Positions 61,341-64,000 of a stretch of 64,000 nt of DNA are shown here, in pieces. The DNA comes from JAWXUK01 sp044432725 (lineage in GTDB: Bacteria; Bacillota; Clostridia; Oscillospirales; Oscillospiraceae), in contig JAWXUL010000008.1 of NCBI GenBank assembly GCA_044432725.1, positions 59,521-123,520 of the forward strand. The letters run 5' to 3'. The translations under genes and the position numbers were made by a program. Every line of letters begins with the position of its first letter. Within the stretch, counting starts at the first letter, position 1. The notes beneath the pieces were generated by a model. It worked only from the letters and a program-made list of their open reading frames with translations. It was not told where the DNA came from and ran no database searches.

Positions 61341-61485
61341 GGAGAGCTGTCAGCCTTGCTGACTGAGAGGGCTTGGCTCTTCCTCTGGGGAACGCCCTCT
61401 CCAACCTCTGCGGACGGCACCTCTCCCGAAGGGAGAGGCAGGGAAATGACTCTCCTTCTGTCGGGCTTGGCTCTTCCTCTAGTGT
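61341..61485. repeat. GC-rich intergenic palindromic repeat element
   Basis: A sharp rise in GC marks this block. It contains GTCAGC-CTT-GCTGAC (61349-61363), CCTCTCCC-GAA-GGGAGAGG (61420-61438), GAGAGGG/CCCTCTC arms (61365-61371 with 61395-61401) and an 18-bp direct repeat GGGCTTGGCTCTTCCTCT at 61369-61386 and 61463-61480. It has no ribosome-supported gene. Elements of this style are frequent in Oscillospiraceae genomes (from memory). It abuts the znuB stop. Confidence 0.75.
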
Positions 61486-62349
61486 CTAAGCAGATATTTT
61501 TAAAAAGCGATTGCACAAAAAGCCAATCAGTTGAAAGAACAAAAATCCAAACATATCCACTGTGACAATGGTAGCGCCAACAGGGGTGCCCAACAAAAGA
61601 GACACTAAAATCCCTAATACAGTACAGATAATAGAGAAAATCACAGAGCAAATCACCACAGAGCGAAAGCTTTTGAACACAGCCATGGCAGACAATGCTG
61701 GCATGATAATCAAAGCAGAAATCAGAAGAGAGCCCACTAAATTCATGGCAAGAACAATGACCACAGCCACGATGATGGCAATCAGGGTGTTATAACGTTT
61801 GACATGGATGCCTGTAGCAACAGAAAAGCTTTCGTCAAAGGTAATGGCGAAAATTTTATGATAAAATAAAAGGAAAAATCCTGCTACAAAAATCGCCAAT
61901 GCGATACAAACCCAGACCTCTGATTTTTTTAATGTCAAAATCGCTGTGGCTCCAAACAGGGTGCTACACACATCTCCTGACAGATTTGTGGAAGTCCCAA
62001 AAAGATTCAGGATTAGATACCCCCCTGCCATAGAGCAGACTGACAGCATGGCAATGGCAGCATCCCCTTGAATTTTAGTGCTTTCCCCAGTTTTCAAGAG
62101 AAATACTGCGGCAATCACGGTGATCACCAAGACATAAGGCATATCGTTTGTGATATTCAAAACTGTGGCGATGGACATGGCACCAAAAGCCACATGGGAC
62201 AAACCATCTCCGATATAAGAAAAACGTTTCAGTACCAAAGTGGCACCAAATAAAGAAGAGCAAAAAGCAATCAACACCCCAACAACTAGGGCATAAATCA
62301 CAAATGAATATTGAAAATATTTCGTTAGATCTGCAATGATTGTTTCCAT
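61486..62349 (-). CDS. znuB: Zinc/metal ABC transporter permease ZnuB
   Basis: The 287-residue protein has eight or nine membrane helices and the family motifs FCSSLFGATLVLKRFSYIGDGLSH, AIAMLSVCSMAGGYLILN and NLVGSLLISALIIMPALSAM. It is the ABC-3 metal permease (ZnuB/AdcB/MntB class); zinc is inferred from the His-rich binding protein of the same operon. Its ATG overlaps the znuC stop by one base. Its 3' end touches the repeat element. Confidence 0.9.
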   Translation of the reverse strand: METIIADLTKYFQYSFVIYALVVGVLIAFCSSLFGATLVLKRFSYIGDGLSHVAFGAMSIATVLNITNDMPYVLVITVIAAVFLLKTGESTKIQGDAAIAMLSVCSMAGGYLILNLFGTSTNLSGDVCSTLFGATAILTLKKSEVWVCIALAIFVAGFFLLFYHKIFAITFDESFSVATGIHVKRYNTLIAIIVAVVIVLAMNLVGSLLISALIIMPALSAMAVFKSFRSVVICSVIFSIICTVLGILVSLLLGTPVGATIVTVDMFGFLFFQLIGFLCNRFLKISA

Positions 62350-63044
62350 TATTTTTTCTCTCCTTCCAGTTCACAGACTTTGCAATGATGTTCCCACTGG
62401 GTATACTCCTCTTTTGTGCCAAAAAAGCTGTTTCTCCCTAAGCTTAAAATCTTGTTGGCATAGCGAAGAGAAGCAGATAGGTCGTGAGAAATCACAATCA
62501 GCGTCACCTTTTCCTTTTGGTGCAAATCTCCCAAAAGTTGGTATAATTCCTCGGTGATGCTGGGGTCAAGTCCAGAGGTTGGCTCGTCTAGTAAGAGCAT
62601 TTTCCCAGAACAACACAAGGCTCTGGCTAAGAGAACCCGTTCTTGCTGTCCTCCTGATAACTCACGGTAACAGCGTTTGGATAAATTGCTGATGCCCAAT
62701 CGCTCCATGGCATCTTTGGCACGTTGTTTTTCAGCTTTGTTATAAAAAGGACGAAGTCCAATGCCAGAGAGACAGCCTGACAAGACGATTTCCCAAACAG
62801 TGGCTGGAAAGTCTTTTTGTCTTGCTGTTTGTTGGGGCAAATAGCCCAACTCTTTTGGGTTTTCCATGATAATTTCACCTGATAATGGGGGGATTAAACC
62901 TATTAATGTTTTCATGAGAGTGGATTTCCCAGCCCCATTCTCTCCCATAATACAGAAATAATCTCCTGATTCCACAGCAAAGTTCAGGTTTTCTAGTACT
63001 GGATGTCCCTGATAGCCGATGGTCAGATTTTTGCATTGTAGCAT
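62349..63044 (-). CDS. znuC: Zinc/metal ABC transporter ATPase ZnuC
   Basis: The 231-residue ATPase has GENGAGKSTLMKTL, LSGGQQERVLLARAL, LLLDEPTSGLDP and a conserved VISHD His. The start at 63044 is nine bases after AAAGG; a longer frame is rejected. It is downstream of znuA with a 157-bp structured gap and overlaps znuB by one base. Confidence 0.93.
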   Translation of the reverse strand: MLQCKNLTIGYQGHPVLENLNFAVESGDYFCIMGENGAGKSTLMKTLIGLIPPLSGEIIMENPKELGYLPQQTARQKDFPATVWEIVLSGCLSGIGLRPFYNKAEKQRAKDAMERLGISNLSKRCYRELSGGQQERVLLARALCCSGKMLLLDEPTSGLDPSITEELYQLLGDLHQKEKVTLIVISHDLSASLRYANKILSLGRNSFFGTKEEYTQWEHHCKVCELEGEKK

Positions 63045-63084
63045 ATGTTTACGCCTTTCTTTTGGTGTCAAGGAAGCCCCTTAA

Positions 63085-63190
63085 CTACAATAGAACAATT
63101 CCTTCGCCCCATATTCTCTTTAAAAGAGTTCCAATCCAAACAGGATTCGCTCTTTTGAAAAATGGTTCGGAAGGAATTGTTCCTTTATTG
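63085..63190 (-). promoter_or_regulatory. Long stem-loop between znuA and znuC
   Basis: GAACAATTCCTTC (63093-63105) pairs with GAAGGAATTGTTC (63170-63182). Within it AAAAGAG...CTCTTTT (63122-63156) encloses AATCC/GGATT. The T tract downstream is poor, so this is not a standard terminator. It could be an mRNA-processing or stability element that adjusts znuA relative to znuCB, or a partial terminator. Confidence 0.6.
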
Positions 63191-63201
63191 TTTCCTGATG
63201 A

Positions 63202-64000
63202 TTAACCTAAAATATCTCGCAATACATCTAAGTTACTCGCCATCACTGATAGATAAGTGTCCCCAGAGTTGCTAGAAGTGGATTGAAGTGAGTCCAAAGC
63301 CAGAATATCTTGATCTCCACTGGCATTATCCACAATGGTTTGGGCAATTTCGTGGCCTGTTTCTGTGGTTACCACTACAGAAAGCGCAAATTCTTCCACT
63401 CTTTCTGTCAAAGCAACAATAGTGCCAGCGCTTGCTTCTGTTTCTGCAGAACAGCCAGAGAAGGCAGCATAATATTCCAAGCCATAATCTTCAGTGAGAT
63501 AGACAAAGGGGAAGCGGTCTGCCACAACAATGACATTGCTAGAAGCAGCGTCTACCATTGTTTGGTATTCTTCGTCTAAAGCAGATAATTTTTCAGTATA
63601 AGCTGTCAAATTGCTACGATAAGTATCCTCATTCTCTGGGTCAAGAGCACAAATTTCATCTGTGATCACAGCACATAAATTTTGTGCAATGGTCAAGGAC
63701 ATCCAGTAATGCTCGTCTTCGTGACCTGCTTCGTCATGATCATGGTCGTGAGCTTCTTCTTCATGGTCATGAGTTTCTTCCTCTTCATGGTCATGAGTTT
63801 CTTCCTCTTCATGGTCATGAGTGTCTTCTTCATGGTCATGATCGTGTTCTTCTTCATGATCGTGATCTTCTTCTTCATGGTCATGATCGTGTTCTTCTTC
63901 TTCATGGTCATGATCGTGTTCTTCTTCTTCATGGTCATGATCGTGTTCTTCTTCTTCTTGATCGTGATCGTGCTCTTCTTCCACATCATCATAATGGAAG
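63202..64000 (-). CDS. znuA: Zinc-binding ABC solute-binding protein ZnuA with His-rich linker (5' part outside window)
   Basis: The frame is open to the window edge, so the signal peptide and N-terminal lobe are missing. The visible 265 residues begin with about 85 residues of HDHEEE-type repeats carrying dozens of His, Asp and Glu. The C-terminal lobe follows, with YWMSLTIAQNLCAVI, ADRFPFVYLTEDYGLEYYAAFSG (containing a conserved His-equivalent region) and VVTTETGHEIAQ. Cluster A-I proteins of zinc importers have such an acidic His-rich loop as a zinc trap. It precedes znuC and znuB. A zinc-responsive (Zur-type) operator, if any, would lie outside the window. Confidence 0.9.
   Translation of the reverse strand, partial: FHYDDVEEEHDHDQEEEEHDHDHEEEEHDHDHEEEEHDHDHEEEDHDHEEEHDHDHEEDTHDHEEEETHDHEEEETHDHEEEAHDHDHDEAGHEDEHYWMSLTIAQNLCAVITDEICALDPENEDTYRSNLTAYTEKLSALDEEYQTMVDAASSNVIVVADRFPFVYLTEDYGLEYYAAFSGCSAETEASAGTIVALTERVEEFALSVVVTTETGHEIAQTIVDNASGDQDILALDSLQSTSSNSGDTYLSVMASNLDVLRDILG
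63726..63990 (-). repeat. Degenerate 24/27-bp repeats coding the His-rich linker
   Basis: Units of the type CTTCTTCATGGTCATGATCG (plus strand) repeat about nine to ten times with a few point changes, in frame, encoding HDHEEE/THDHEEE units. Both slippage and recombination could change copy number without shifting the frame. Confidence 0.85.

Noticed and set aside
63693..63992. Met/Lys/Thr repeat frame within znuA
   Set aside because: It is an out-of-frame reading of the His-rich repeats; the znuA frame explains the DNA.

Overview
The window looks like chromosome from an anaerobic, low-to-mid GC, Gram-positive gut-type bacterium of class Clostridia. This is inferred from gene content and intergenic style; no taxonomic search was possible. 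Pointers are the type III glutamine synthetase, a ThiW-type thiamine-precursor transporter, a DUF6110-like/P1B-ATPase pair, an Mrp-like cluster with loose antiporter subunits, a BMP-type nucleoside ABC operon, AGGAGG-type ribosome binding sites with some TTG starts, and a GC-rich intergenic palindromic repeat of a kind common in Oscillospiraceae. No rRNA, tRNA, CRISPR array, transposase or integrase was seen.

Layout. 1-2.6 kb: the end of an unknown gene and a zinc-ribbon/FecR-like membrane protein. 2.7-7.8 kb: a thiamine operon on the minus strand (thiC, thiW, thiM, thiE, a HAD phosphatase, thiD) behind a consensus promoter, a TPP riboswitch and an intrinsic terminator; a second, truncated TPP-aptamer-like stretch lies between thiC and thiW. 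8-11.6 kb: an LRR/SLH surface protein, an aldo/keto reductase with a ferredoxin tail, and nadE. 11.8-14 kb: glnN. 14.2-26.6 kb: a long minus-strand housekeeping cluster (nusB, an M22/Kae1-like protein, xseA, xseB, ispA, a divergent PAP2 protein, dxs, tlyA, nadK, argR, an unknown gene, recN, tyrA), then an M23-like protein. 27-32.2 kb: a DEAD-box helicase, a membrane-anchored beta-carbonic anhydrase, and a DUF6110-like/P1B-ATPase pair.

32.2-36.8 kb: a heterodimeric ABC exporter plus MarR regulator. Its promoter carries a perfect operator-like palindrome and is followed by about 200 nt made almost wholly of six tandem stem-loops. 36.8-37.9 kb: yebC behind a 300-nt structured leader. 38-42.5 kb: a chemoreceptor and a GGDEF-EAL protein. 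42.6-44.5 kb: a phage-like regulatory cassette (self-cleaving CI/LexA-type repressor, small Cys-rich protein, sigma-region-4-like activator) with six copies of a TTTC-N7-GAAA operator. Two of these copies sit in the 17-bp spacers of two divergent promoters. This cassette and the hairpin-array leader are the best candidates for undescribed biology here.

44.6-55 kb: a YeiH-type transporter and a ten-gene Mrp/Mbh-like cation/proton antiporter operon with four large antiporter-like subunits. 55-61.3 kb: an aldo/keto reductase and a BMP-nucleoside ABC operon ending in a 26-residue membrane peptide. 61.3-64 kb: a GC-rich palindromic repeat, then a zinc ABC operon (znuB, znuC, and a znuA with a very His-rich linker that runs off the window).

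The promoters I could read use sigma-A hexamers with 17-bp spacers, often with a TGn extended -10. Where two start codons were possible I chose the one with a Shine-Dalgarno at proper spacing.
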